From Actinomadura cremea (lineage in GTDB: Bacteria; Actinomycetota; Actinomycetes; Streptosporangiales; Streptosporangiaceae), in the NCBI RefSeq assembly GCF_014648495.1, contig NZ_BMRF01000001.1, positions 496,001-560,000 of the forward strand: DNA of 64,000 nucleotides, in the 5' to 3' direction. Of the stretch, positions 1-8,594 are shown piece by piece. The notes under the pieces were generated by a model. It saw nothing but the letters and a program-made list of their open reading frames with translations. It made no database searches and was not told the origin of the DNA. A program made the translations under genes and the position numbers. Within the stretch, counting starts at the first letter, position 1. Every line of letters starts with the position of its first letter.

Positions 1-728
1 TGCAGGACCATGTGGCCCCAGGACGACTCCCAGGTGACGGGCGTCCAGTCCGTGCCGTCGAAGTGCCCCAGCGTGGCCGGGCCGGTCTGCGTCCCGCCCA
101 TCCCGCCGACCCAGACGTCCGCGCGGCTTCCGGCGGCGATGGTGGTGAGCCCGGTGGCCTGCGGCAGGACGAGCGCGTCGGCCCACCGGCCGCGCCGCCG
201 CACGGACACCGTCATGGCGTCCCCGCGGCTCCCGGTCGCCCACAGCCCGCCCGTCCGGTCCAGGTCGATGGCGAGGAGCCGGACGCCGGCGGGGCCCGGC
301 GCCACCGTCCAGCGGCGTCCGTTCCAGTGCAGCAGGTCGGTGCGCTCCTCGGCGTTCGGGCCCGTGGCGATGGCCCAGACGTCGGCGGCGTGCCGGGCGC
401 GGACGTCGTTGACGACGGTGAGCCCCTCGGGCAGCGCGGCGCGCGTCCAGCCGCGCGGGGTCCGGTGCAGCATGACGGCGCGCGCGTCCGGCCGGAACGC
501 GTTCTCGGTGCCGCCCGCGAAGACGTGCCGCGGGTCGGGCGCGGCGATGCCGAGCAGGTGGCTGCGGCCCGCCGGCGGCGGGACGGGGACGTCGGTCCAT
601 CCGGCCGGTGGCGCGGCGGCGCGGGCGGTGCCGGTCGGCCGTCCGGCGACGGCGGCGCCCAGCAGCGCGGCGCCGCCCAGGGTGACGGCGCGGCGGGACG
701 GGTGCGGGGTCGGGAAGGGGCGATCCAC
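1..728 (-). CDS. Secreted propeller-like protein, 3' end cut by window edge
   Basis: The start is GTG at 728 behind a strong ribosome site (AAGGAGGAG). The first 35 or so residues contain SRRAV followed by a hydrophobic stretch, so twin-arginine or general export is likely. The rest shows repeats of about 45 residues with the pattern DVWA or DVWVGG followed by LxHWNGRRWT, typical of a beta-propeller or kelch-like fold. It is a paralogue of the protein at 50936-52021 in this window. No catalytic residues are visible and the function is unknown. The reading frame stays open to base 1, so the C-terminus lies outside. An inverted repeat sits about 30 bases upstream. Confidence 0.75.
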   Translation of the reverse strand, partial: MDRPFPTPHPSRRAVTLGGAALLGAAVAGRPTGTARAAAPPAGWTDVPVPPPAGRSHLLGIAAPDPRHVFAGGTENAFRPDARAVMLHRTPRGWTRAALPEGLTVVNDVRARHAADVWAIATGPNAEERTDLLHWNGRRWTVAPGPAGVRLLAIDLDRTGGLWATGSRGDAMTVSVRRRGRWADALVLPQATGLTTIAAGSRADVWVGGMGGTQTGPATLGHFDGTDWTPVTWESSWGHMVL

Positions 729-1034
729 GGTGTCTCCTCCTTGGCGACTCGACGATCGTTGCCAGTATTTGGTGGCAACGTTGGCCGATCCACCCCCTGG
801 CCCGTTGCGGCCAGCGCGGCGAGCGGAACTTGGCACGAAGTGCGCACACCGGAGCCGCGCACTCCCGAGCGATGTCCGCGGCGGGCTTGTCCCCCGTGCG
901 AGCTACCGGCGAATGTCCACCGCGTGGTGACGATTCCGGAACCGCCGATTACATAGCGTTCCCTTCATCGCCGCGACGGTTTCCCGCTGGATCGCCGCGC
1001 GAGATCGACTTCGAATCGCTCGCTGGAGGACATC
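729..1034. other. Intergenic region between divergent genes
   Basis: This 306-base gap separates the minus-strand propeller gene from the plus-strand lipoprotein. Apart from the inverted repeat at 758-779 and the ribosome site GGAGGA at 1025-1030, I see nothing distinctive. The stretch around 930-970 is slightly AT-richer and may hold the promoter of the lipoprotein gene. Confidence 0.5.
758..779. promoter_or_regulatory. Inverted repeat upstream of propeller gene
   Basis: GTTGCCA and TGGCAAC form perfect 7-base arms around an 8-base centre, 30 to 50 bases upstream of the GTG at 728. The position fits an operator or a leader hairpin. No regulator is assigned. Confidence 0.4.
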
Positions 1035-1946
1035 GTGCTTCGCAAGATCAAGGCTTCCGTCGTGACCGCTCTGTGCTGCGCCGTCGTCGGCGCCGGGCTG
1101 ACGGGCTGCGACGAGGACGCGATGGACGACTGGGACCCGTTCGCGTCCGGCGAGAAGAAGGGCGCGTTCGACGCCATGGGCGACCCGTTCTCCGGGACCA
1201 AGAAGATCGACGTCGGCGGGAAGTCGGTGAACGTGTCCTGCGCCGGTGAGGCGGCGGACGGCAAGCCGGTCATCGTGCTGATGCACGGTGGGGGCGACGG
1301 GTTGGACAAAATGGCGCCCCTCCAGAAGACCCTGAGCAAGGACGACCGCGTCTGCTCCTACGACCGGCTCGGCGCGGGAGCGAGCGCCAAGCCGGACGGG
1401 CCGCAGAGCTTCGAGAGCACCGGGAAGGTCCTGACGGGGCTGCTCGACGTGATCGCCGGCAACCGTCCGGTCGTCCTGGCCGGGCACTCGCTGGGCGGGC
1501 TGATCGCCGCCCGGTACGCCCCCGCGCACCAGGACCGGATCAAGGGCCTGGTCCTGATGGACGCCACGCCGTCCACGATGATCGCCGACATCTCGAAGGG
1601 GATCCCCGAGTCCGCCACGGGCCCGGCGGCCGAGATGCGCGCGCAGAACCTCGCGATCTTCCAGGGTCAGAACCCGGAGCAGCTCGTCATCGCCGACGGG
1701 AAGGTCGAGTCCGCCGGGGACATCCCGGTGGAGGTGGTCCAGCACGGGCAGCCGTACCTCGCGGCCGTCCCCCAGTACGGGCAGGCCCTGGAGAAGGCGT
1801 GGTCCGCGGGCCAGCGCAAGTGGCTCGAACTGTCCACCGCGAGCAAGCTGAGCACGGCCGCGAAGAGCGGGCACTACATCTACGTCGACCAGCCCGACGT
1901 CGCCGCCAAGGCCGTCCAGGGCGTCGCCTCGAAGGCCGCGGCGTAA
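1035..1946 (+). CDS. Lipoprotein alpha/beta hydrolase
   Basis: 303 residues starting at GTG 1035, five bases after GGAGGA. The N-terminus is a lipoprotein signal with lipobox LTGC (Cys25), so the mature enzyme should be anchored outside the membrane. The hydrolase core has an oxyanion-type MHGGG, the nucleophile elbow GHSLGG (Ser near 152), an acid in LMDAT (near 176) and a late GHY histidine (near 278). The substrate is unknown; haloperoxidase-like or esterase folds are the nearest relatives. It stands alone, with a 15-base-pair hairpin after it at 1957-2015. Confidence 0.85.
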   Translation: MLRKIKASVVTALCCAVVGAGLTGCDEDAMDDWDPFASGEKKGAFDAMGDPFSGTKKIDVGGKSVNVSCAGEAADGKPVIVLMHGGGDGLDKMAPLQKTLSKDDRVCSYDRLGAGASAKPDGPQSFESTGKVLTGLLDVIAGNRPVVLAGHSLGGLIAARYAPAHQDRIKGLVLMDATPSTMIADISKGIPESATGPAAEMRAQNLAIFQGQNPEQLVIADGKVESAGDIPVEVVQHGQPYLAAVPQYGQALEKAWSAGQRKWLELSTASKLSTAAKSGHYIYVDQPDVAAKAVQGVASKAAA

Positions 1947-1956
1947 CCGGCCGGAC

Positions 1957-2015
1957 GCGGCGTCCCCGCCGGGATCGCGTTCCGCACGGAACGGCGACGG
2001 CGGCGGGGACGCCGC
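1957..2015. terminator. Terminator-like hairpin
   Basis: Arms 1957-1971 and 2001-2015 are perfect 15-base complements (GCGGCGTCCCCGCCG), 11 bases after the lipoprotein stop codon. There is no T-run, as is common in actinomycetes. Confidence 0.65.
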
Positions 2016-2130
2016 GTTGCCCGTCTCCGGGGACGGATCCCGGCCTCAGGGGTTGTCACCGGCGGCATGGTGCCGCGAGTGTCAAATAGATAGCCTCGTC
2101 TGTATGTCGGCCCGCCGGAAAGAGGGAGTC

Positions 2131-3075
2131 ATGAGACGACGGTTTCGGCGCGGGCTCGCGGCGGCGGCGCTGGCGGCGTGCGCGGCGATGTCCGTGAGCA
2201 CCGCCGCACCCGCGGCGGCGGCGGAGAAGAAGCCCGCCTACCCGGTGGGCGACCTCTCGACCGCGGTCGGCAACTTCTTCCTCAGCCCGGACGCGGCCGC
2301 GGGGGCGAACATCTGGTCCTGCGAGCCGTCGGCCGAGCATCCCCGCCCGGTGGTGATCGTGCACGGGACGACGTCCAACTTCGGCTCCGCGGGGGCCATG
2401 CTCGCGCCCGCCCTGGCGAACGCCGGGTACTGCGTCTACGGGTTCAACTACGGCGAGACGTCCGCCACGTTCGGCCGCGTCTACGGGCTCGGCGACATCG
2501 CGGAGTCGGCGCGGACGATGAGCGCGTTCGTCGACCGGGTGCTGGACGCCACCGGAGCCGCCGAGGTCGACGTGGTCGGCGGGTCCCAGGGCGGGATGAT
2601 GCCGAACTACTACATCAAGCGGCTGGGCGGCGCGGCCAAGGTGCGCACCCTGGTCGCCCTCGGACCCACCAACCACGGCACCAGCATGGGCGGCCTGGTC
2701 GACCTCGGCCGGACGCTGGGCGTGCTCGGGCTCGTCAACGACTTCCTCCGCCTCATCGGGTCGCCCGCGCACGTGCAGCAGGAGTCGGGCTCCGACTTCC
2801 AGGAGGCGCTGTTCGCCGACGGGGACACCGTCCCCGGCGTGCGCTACGTGACGATCGCGACCGCGCACGACACCACGGTCACCCCGCTCACGAACTCGTT
2901 CCTCCACGGCGGCGACTCCACCAACATCCTGCTGCAGGACCTGTGCCCCGACGACCCGGTCGGCCACTCCGGCCTGTGGTACGACGGGCCGATCAGGCAG
3001 GTCGTCCTCAACGCCCTCGGCCCGGACGAGCCGGGCTTCCGGCCGGAGTGCACCGGGTACGGCCCGAGCGTCTGA
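2131..3075 (+). CDS. Secreted lipase, class 2 (EstA-like)
   Basis: I chose ATG 2131 because AGAGGGAG lies just upstream; earlier in-frame starts lack a ribosome site and would mask the signal peptide. The 314-residue product begins with an export signal ending near AAPAAAAE. The fold is alpha/beta hydrolase of the Lipase_2 type: IVHGTTSNFGS supplies the oxyanion loop and VVGGSQGG the nucleophile (Ser near 152). The acid and histidine are expected in the C-terminal third, which includes GHSGLWYD. Its role would be extracellular triacylglycerol or ester hydrolysis. It appears monocistronic. Confidence 0.85.
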   Translation: MRRRFRRGLAAAALAACAAMSVSTAAPAAAAEKKPAYPVGDLSTAVGNFFLSPDAAAGANIWSCEPSAEHPRPVVIVHGTTSNFGSAGAMLAPALANAGYCVYGFNYGETSATFGRVYGLGDIAESARTMSAFVDRVLDATGAAEVDVVGGSQGGMMPNYYIKRLGGAAKVRTLVALGPTNHGTSMGGLVDLGRTLGVLGLVNDFLRLIGSPAHVQQESGSDFQEALFADGDTVPGVRYVTIATAHDTTVTPLTNSFLHGGDSTNILLQDLCPDDPVGHSGLWYDGPIRQVVLNALGPDEPGFRPECTGYGPSV

Positions 3076-3084
3076 CCGGGGCCG

Positions 3085-3975
3085 TCAGCTCAGCGAGGCG
3101 GCGAGCTCCAGGACGCGCGCGGTGTCGCCGTACGGGCTGATCAGCAGGTCCGTGGCGCCCGCGTCGGCGAAGCGGCGCAGCTGCGCGGCGACCTCCGTCT
3201 CGTCCCCCGCGATGACCGTCTCCTGCACGCCCGACAGCCCCTGGCGCTCGAGGGTCGCCCGGTAGGCGGGGAAGTCGGTGGCGGCGCCGAACCGCTCGCC
3301 CAGCTCGCGGCGGACGCCGTCCGGGTCGGTGGTGAGGGCGACCAGGGCGCCCGCCAGGACGCGCGGCGCCGGACGTCCGGCGGACTCGGCGGCCTTCGTG
3401 ATCGCGGGGACGATGTGGTCGGCGATCGCCTCGGCGCCCGTCCAGGTCGTCACGGTGCCGTCGGCGAGCTCGCCCGCGACGCGCAGCATCGCGGGGCCGA
3501 GCGCGGACAGGATCACCGGCGGCGGGGTCGCGCCGGGCGCGTCCACCGTGCCCGCCGCGGTCAGCGTCTCGCCGCGGTGCTCGACGGTCTCGCCGCGCAG
3601 CAGCGGGCGGAGCGCGGTCAGGTAGTCGCGGGTGTGCCGGGCGGGACGCTCGTAGGGGATGCCGTACCCGCCCTCGATCATCGACGGATGGCTCGGCCCG
3701 ATGCCGAGGGTGAAGCGCCCGCCCGTCATGGCCTGCGCGGTGAGCGCCTGGCTCGCCACGGTGAGGGGGTGGCGCGGGTAGGACGGGACGATCGCCGTGC
3801 CGACCTCGATGCCGGGCACCTCCCGGCCGGCGAGCGCCGCGGCCATGAGGGCGTCGAAGGACCCCATGTGCCCGAAGAAGACGCTGCTGAGCCCGGTGTC
3901 GCGGGCGAGGCGGGCCGCGCCGACGAGGTCGTCCAGCGGGGCCGCTCCGGCGACGGTGAACAGTCCGATGCGCAT
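3085..3975 (-). CDS. LLM-class (F420-type) oxidoreductase
   Basis: 296 residues starting MRIGLFTVAGAAPLDDLV, a typical luciferase-like monooxygenase N-terminus. GGRFTLGIGPSHP and GYGIPYERPARHTRDYL match the F420-dependent LLM group. Such enzymes transfer hydride from F420H2, or use flavin, on varied substrates; the substrate here is unknown. It is transcribed divergently from a TetR gene, and the 99-base gap between them carries two near-identical palindromic sites. It is therefore probably the target of that regulator. Confidence 0.85.
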   Translation of the reverse strand: MRIGLFTVAGAAPLDDLVGAARLARDTGLSSVFFGHMGSFDALMAAALAGREVPGIEVGTAIVPSYPRHPLTVASQALTAQAMTGGRFTLGIGPSHPSMIEGGYGIPYERPARHTRDYLTALRPLLRGETVEHRGETLTAAGTVDAPGATPPPVILSALGPAMLRVAGELADGTVTTWTGAEAIADHIVPAITKAAESAGRPAPRVLAGALVALTTDPDGVRRELGERFGAATDFPAYRATLERQGLSGVQETVIAGDETEVAAQLRRFADAGATDLLISPYGDTARVLELAASLS

Positions 3976-3986
3976 GTGTCGCTCCA

Positions 3987-4009
3987 AACCTGAATCGGAT
4001 CTTCCGGTT
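3987..4009. promoter_or_regulatory. TetR-type operator, copy 1
   Basis: A 23-base imperfect palindrome that begins AACCTGAAT and ends TTCCGGTT. It is repeated at 4025-4047 with the same length and ends. It lies 11 bases upstream of the oxidoreductase ATG. Confidence 0.6.
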
Positions 4010-4024
4010 CCTGTAAGAGAGAGT

Positions 4025-4047
4025 AACCTGAATTCGGAGTTCCGGTT
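4025..4047. promoter_or_regulatory. TetR-type operator, copy 2
   Basis: The same 23-base arrangement as 3987-4009 (AACCTGAAT at the left end, TTCCGGTT at the right), start to start 38 bases away and 27 bases before the TetR ATG. Two sites in a divergent promoter suggest autoregulation plus control of the oxidoreductase. Confidence 0.6.
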
Positions 4048-4074
4048 GGACCGGTGGAACCGAACGGAGGAACG

Positions 4075-4623
4075 ATGCGAGCCGACGCGCGGCGCAACCG
4101 CGAGCGGATCGTCGCCTGCGCCCTCGAACTGTTCGCCGAGCAAGGCCCCACCGTGGGCATGGAGGACATCGCGCGGGGCGCCGGGCTCGGCGTGGGCACC
4201 CTCTACCGGCACTTCCCGGACCGGCGGGCGCTCGTCGAGGAGATCGCGACCACCGCGCTCCGGCGGTACGCCGAGCGTCTCCGGCTGCTCACCGCGCGGG
4301 ACCTCCCGCGCTGGGACCTGTTCCTCGAGGTCATCGACCACTCGACGGAGCAGCCGTTCGCCCTCATCAAGTCGCTCGCCGAGGACGGGGCCCTGCCCGG
4401 CGAGCGGTCCGCCCTGCAGGACGAGGTCGACGGCCTGCTGCGCGAGATCGTCCGGCAGGTCCAGGACGAGGGGACGATGCGGCACGACATCAGCCCGGCG
4501 GAGATCGTCGAGATCCTCGGCACCGCCGTCTGCCGGCCGGGCGCGCGGCCCGACGACGCCATCGCCAGGGTGATGCTGGACGGCCTCCGGGCCTCCCCCG
4601 CAGACCGCTCGCCGACGCCCTGA
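4075..4623 (+). CDS. TetR family transcriptional regulator
   Basis: 182 residues. ATG 4075 follows CGGAGG with a 4-base spacer; the GTG at 4054 is in frame but lacks a ribosome site. Residues 5 to 50 form the TetR helix-turn-helix (RERIVACALELFAEQG, then GVGTLYRHFPDRRAL). The C-terminal half is a divergent ligand-binding domain. The divergent oxidoreductase and the paired operators between them argue for local control. The inducer is unknown. Confidence 0.9.
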   Translation: MRADARRNRERIVACALELFAEQGPTVGMEDIARGAGLGVGTLYRHFPDRRALVEEIATTALRRYAERLRLLTARDLPRWDLFLEVIDHSTEQPFALIKSLAEDGALPGERSALQDEVDGLLREIVRQVQDEGTMRHDISPAEIVEILGTAVCRPGARPDDAIARVMLDGLRASPADRSPTP

Positions 4624-4637
4624 GGCCGACCGTCGGG

Positions 4638-4815
4638 TCAGGCCCCACAGCCGGACGGTTCCGGTCCTCGCTCGCGCTCGCCGGCGCCGTGCCGCCGGGG
4701 TGGAAGGCGATCGCGTTGACGCCGGACGTGTGCCCGGAGAGGGTGCGGTCGACCTCGCCCGTGGCCACGTCCCACAGCGTGACCTGCGCGGCGACCTCGT
4801 GGTTCGGCTCGGCCG
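4638..4815 (-). pseudogene. Remnant of a WD40-repeat protein
   Basis: Reading the minus strand gives VTLWDVATGEVDRTLSGHTS then GVNAIAFHPGG, a textbook WD40 blade. The frame then breaks: EDR continues as noise, while the sensible continuation TVRLWGL is found one base over. No upstream blades or start codon exist, so only the last repeat survives. It is a decayed 3' fragment between two intact genes. Confidence 0.65.
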
Positions 4816-4943
4816 TCCGGGGTAGGGCGTCGCGCAGGCGGTCCGGCCCGCGCGGCGGGCCCGGCCCACGACGGCGGACATCGGGGGGCGCCGTGCGACA
4901 GCGGTGGCGGCGGCGCGCGCGTTCGGCGCGCTGGCCCGCGGGG

Positions 4944-6977
4944 ATGGGCATCGCGGGGTGGCGGTGGCTGCGGCACTCCAGGCGGGTGTCCCGGCGGCGG
5001 CTGCGCACGGGAGTGGACGCGGAGATGGACCGGATCCCGCATCGCGAGGGGAACCGGGTGCAGGACCCGCACGAGGGCGTCGGCCCGGCCTTCCAGCGCC
5101 GGTACACGGTCCGGATCGCGGGCAGCCCGCTGACGCCGGAGCAGCTCCTCGACCGCCTGGGCGACGATCTCAACGCGGCCTCGCCGGTGGAGGTCGCCGT
5201 CTTCGACAAGACGGCCGGGGCGCCGGGGTCGGTCGAGGTGGGGGACGAGTACCTGGTCCACATGCCGGGCCCGTGGAACTGCCCGGTGCGGGTCGTGGCC
5301 CGGACGCCCGTGTCGTTCCGGTTCGTCACGCTGCGCGGGCACATGGAGGCCGGGGAGATCGAGTTCCGGGCGGCGGACGCGCCGGACGGGCTCGTGTTCA
5401 CGATCGAGTCCTGGGCGCGCAGCGGCGACCGGCTGGCGAACGCCCTCTACGACCGGCTGCGCATCGCGAAGGAGATGCAGCTGCACATGTGGACGCACTT
5501 CTGCGTCCGGGTCGCCGAGCTGTCCGGCGGCCGGGTGGACGGCGACGTCGAGGTCAGCACCGACCGGGCGGACGTGCGCGTCGGCGGGCCCGGCACGGAC
5601 GCCGTCGCCGCGGCGGTCGCGCGGACGTTCGCGCTGGCGGCGCGCGTGCGGGGCGGGCGGCCGCTGCACCCCGAGGGCCTCGTCGTCGACGCCGCGCTGG
5701 TCCTGCGCGGGACGTCGCAGGACTGGAACGTCCCGCTCCTGCACGACCGCGCGGTGCTGCACGGCGAGGCGCGGCTGTCCCGCGCGGCGGGGCTGCCGCC
5801 GCCGTTCCCGGACGTGCTGGGGCTCGCGCTGCGCTGGCCGGAGCCGGACGGCGACGCCGAGCTGCTGCTGGCCACGACCGGGCGCACGCTGCTGGGCCGC
5901 CACCTGCTCCGGCCCGCGGCCAGGTGGAGCCCGGCGTTCTACGGTTCCCTGCTTCCGTACCGGGCCGGTGACCGCCGCGTCCTGCTGGGCGCGGTCGCGC
6001 CGCGCGCGCGGACCGTCGCGGCGAGCCTCCCGGCGCTCGCGCGGGCCCTGGACGAGCGTCCGCTGCCGCTGGACCTGGTGGTGGCGACCGAGTTCGGCTA
6101 CTGGGAGCGGTTCGGCGAGCTGCGCCTCACCGGACCGGCACGGCCGGACGACCGGGCGCCGCGGCGCTTCGATCCCGTCCGGCACCCCGTCAGGGGACTG
6201 CACCCCGTCGGGCTGTTCCAGCAGGTGCGCGGCCCCACCTACGCCGCCGTCCAGGACGTCTCCCGACGCACCGGCGGGTCCGCGCCGCCTCGAACGCCCC
6301 CGACGGCCGGAGATGCCACCGCGATGGAGCACGACCTCCCCCCGCTGCGGCGGCTCCACGCCGACCTGCGGCACCGCAGCCCCAACTTCGATCCGGACGA
6401 GCACCGCCCGAGCGGCGGGCGGGACGGCTGGCACGTCGACGACCTCCGGCAGCGGCTCCCGGCGGAACCGCCCGGACCGCCGGTCCCCGGGGGGACCTGG
6501 GACATCGCGGGCCGCCTCGTCCGGGACTACGCGTACGCAGACCCGGCCATCATCCGCCCCATCCAGGGCGCGGGCGACCCCGAGCCCGGACGCGACATGC
6601 TCCTCGAAGGGCGCTTCTACGGGCTGCGCTTCCACCTCGCGGTCCGCGTCGGGGACGTCTACGACCGGGAGGTCGAGGTCGACGGGCGGCGCGCGAGGGT
6701 GCGGGGCTGGAACTACCGGACGCTCCAGGGGCACCTCGAACAGGGGCAGATGGACCAGGAGGTGCGCAAATGGCTCGACACCGGGGAGGTCGAGTTCCAC
6801 GTCCACGCCGTCTCCAGGCGCGGGCCGATCCCGAACCTGGTCGTGCGTCTCGGCTTCATGGTCTTCGGCCGGTACACGCAGCTCAAGTTCTACCGGCACG
6901 CGTGCCGCCGCATGGAGCGGATGACGGCGTCCGCGCTCGCCGAGCGCGAGCGGACCCCCGCCCGGCCCACCGGCTGA
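4944..6977 (+). CDS. Large protein with two DUF1990-like domains
   Basis: About 677 residues from ATG 4944; ATG 5025 is an alternative and neither has a convincing ribosome site. An N-terminal DUF1990-like domain (from RRYTVRI to about residue 190, with FRFVTLRGHMEAGEIEF) is followed by a middle region I do not recognise. A second DUF1990-like domain fills the C-terminal 150 residues (GWNYRTLQGHLEQGQMDQEV, then GRYTQLKFY). DUF1990 proteins are usually single-domain and uncharacterised, so the duplication is unusual. The middle part resembles no enzyme I can name. No signal peptide is evident. Confidence 0.65.
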   Translation: MGIAGWRWLRHSRRVSRRRLRTGVDAEMDRIPHREGNRVQDPHEGVGPAFQRRYTVRIAGSPLTPEQLLDRLGDDLNAASPVEVAVFDKTAGAPGSVEVGDEYLVHMPGPWNCPVRVVARTPVSFRFVTLRGHMEAGEIEFRAADAPDGLVFTIESWARSGDRLANALYDRLRIAKEMQLHMWTHFCVRVAELSGGRVDGDVEVSTDRADVRVGGPGTDAVAAAVARTFALAARVRGGRPLHPEGLVVDAALVLRGTSQDWNVPLLHDRAVLHGEARLSRAAGLPPPFPDVLGLALRWPEPDGDAELLLATTGRTLLGRHLLRPAARWSPAFYGSLLPYRAGDRRVLLGAVAPRARTVAASLPALARALDERPLPLDLVVATEFGYWERFGELRLTGPARPDDRAPRRFDPVRHPVRGLHPVGLFQQVRGPTYAAVQDVSRRTGGSAPPRTPPTAGDATAMEHDLPPLRRLHADLRHRSPNFDPDEHRPSGGRDGWHVDDLRQRLPAEPPGPPVPGGTWDIAGRLVRDYAYADPAIIRPIQGAGDPEPGRDMLLEGRFYGLRFHLAVRVGDVYDREVEVDGRRARVRGWNYRTLQGHLEQGQMDQEVRKWLDTGEVEFHVHAVSRRGPIPNLVVRLGFMVFGRYTQLKFYRHACRRMERMTASALAERERTPARPTG

Positions 6978-6999
6978 GGGCCCGCCGCGCCTGCGGTGG

Positions 7000-8568
7000 C
7001 TATCCGGCGGCGGCCGTCTCGTGCCGTTCCCGGAGGAGCGCCTTGTGGATCTTGCCGACGGGGGTCAGCGGGACCTCGGCGGTCACGACGAACCGGCGGG
7101 GCACCTTGTAGTCGGCGAGCCGGTCCCGGCAGTACGCGGTGAGCTCGTCCGGGGTGGGCGGGTCGCCGTCCGGGCGCGGCACCACGTAGCAGCAGCCGAC
7201 CTCGCCGAGGACGTCGTCGGGGACGCCGAACCCGGCGACCATCGCGACACCCGGGTGCGCGGCGAGGACGTTCTCGATCTCCACCGGGTAGACGTTGAAG
7301 CCGCCCTGGATGTACATCTCCTTCTTGCGGCCCCGCAGCACCAGGTGCCCGTCCGGCTCCAGCAGGGCCATGTCGCCGGTCGCCAGCCAGCCGTCCGGCA
7401 GGAACGCCTCGGCGGTCTCCGCCGGCATGTCCCAGTAGCCCGCCGCGACGCACGCGCCGCGGATCTGCAGCTCGCCGGTCTCCCCGGGCGGGAGGACGGT
7501 CCCGTCCGCCGCGACCGTCCGGGCCTCGACGTCGCCGATCGCGACACCGAGCGTGCGCGCGACCGTCTCGGGGTCGTCGTCGGTCCGGGACAGCACGCAG
7601 GCGCCCGACGACTCCGACAGCCCGTACAGCCCGTACAGCGGCGCCCCGGGGAAGCCCCGCCGGATCGCCTCGCCCAGCGCGGGCTCCACGTTGGAGCCGC
7701 CCGCGACGCACGTCCGGACGGACGAGACGTCCCGGTCGGCGAAGTCCGCGTGGCCGAGCATCAGCACGAACATCGTCGGGACGGCGCTCAGCAGCGTCAC
7801 CCGGTGGCGTTCGACGGCGCGCAGGGCGCCGTCAGGGCTGAACGCGGGCAGCAGCGCGACCGCCCCGCCCGCCACGAGCGCGGCCATGACGGTGCAGGTG
7901 ATGCCGCCGACGTGGTTGAACGGGAGGTGGCCGAGCAGGACCTCGCGCTCGTCCATCCCGAAGTGGTCGGCCTGCGCGGACGCCGAGGCCAGCAGGCCGC
8001 GGTGCGTGATGACCGCGCCCTTCGGGCGTCCGGTCGTGCCGGAGGTGTAGAGGATCAGCAGCGGGTCGTCCGGGGCCACCGCGCCGCGCGCCGCCGCGAG
8101 CGCCGCGGGGTCGGGCGGCGCCGCGACCAGCTCGTCGAACGAGGTGCTGCCCGGGAAGCCGGTGCCGAAGAACACGTGGTCGCGGACGCCCGGCACCCGC
8201 GCCCGGAACCCGTCGAAGAACGCGGCGAAGTCGAAGCCGCCGGCGGCGTCGACGCTGACGACCGTCCGGGCGCCGCTCTGGCCGAGCATGTGGGCCAGCT
8301 CGGCCTCCCGGTACCGGACGTTGAGCGGGACGACGACGGCGCCGATCCGGGCGGCGCCGAAGAACACCGCGAGCCACCCCGGGGTGTTGAGCCCGAGCAG
8401 CCCGATCCGGTCGCCGCGCCCGACGCCGCGGGCCAGCAGCCCGGCCGCGACGCGGTCGGCGAGTTCGTCGAAGGCGGGGTAGGTGATCGTCTCGTCGCCG
8501 TCGTACAGGAACGTCCCGCCCTTGGCCGCCGCGTTCCGCAGCGCGGCCCCGACCGTCGTCGCCCGCAT
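7000..8568 (-). CDS. AMP-dependent acyl-CoA synthetase/ligase
   Basis: 522 residues from ATG 8568, preceded by GAGGAGG. All ANL-superfamily signatures are present: the phosphate loop LYTSGTTGRPKG, YGLSESSGA, the ATGDM hinge region, RKKEMYIQGGFNVYP and the catalytic lysine in PVGKIHK. The reaction is carboxylate plus ATP plus CoA to acyl-CoA. Medium or long-chain fatty acids are likely substrates but not proven. It stands alone on this strand between a DUF1990 gene and a methyltransferase gene, 26 bases downstream of the latter. Confidence 0.88.
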   Translation of the reverse strand: MRATTVGAALRNAAAKGGTFLYDGDETITYPAFDELADRVAAGLLARGVGRGDRIGLLGLNTPGWLAVFFGAARIGAVVVPLNVRYREAELAHMLGQSGARTVVSVDAAGGFDFAAFFDGFRARVPGVRDHVFFGTGFPGSTSFDELVAAPPDPAALAAARGAVAPDDPLLILYTSGTTGRPKGAVITHRGLLASASAQADHFGMDEREVLLGHLPFNHVGGITCTVMAALVAGGAVALLPAFSPDGALRAVERHRVTLLSAVPTMFVLMLGHADFADRDVSSVRTCVAGGSNVEPALGEAIRRGFPGAPLYGLYGLSESSGACVLSRTDDDPETVARTLGVAIGDVEARTVAADGTVLPPGETGELQIRGACVAAGYWDMPAETAEAFLPDGWLATGDMALLEPDGHLVLRGRKKEMYIQGGFNVYPVEIENVLAAHPGVAMVAGFGVPDDVLGEVGCCYVVPRPDGDPPTPDELTAYCRDRLADYKVPRRFVVTAEVPLTPVGKIHKALLRERHETAAAG

Positions 8569-8594
8569 CTCGTCCTCCTCGCTCGGTGGACCCT

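Noticed and set aside
10-956. Long plus-strand frames at the left edge
   Set aside because: They are antisense to the clear propeller-protein frame, lack a ribosome site and are Arg/Pro rich in the manner of GC-skewed shadow frames.
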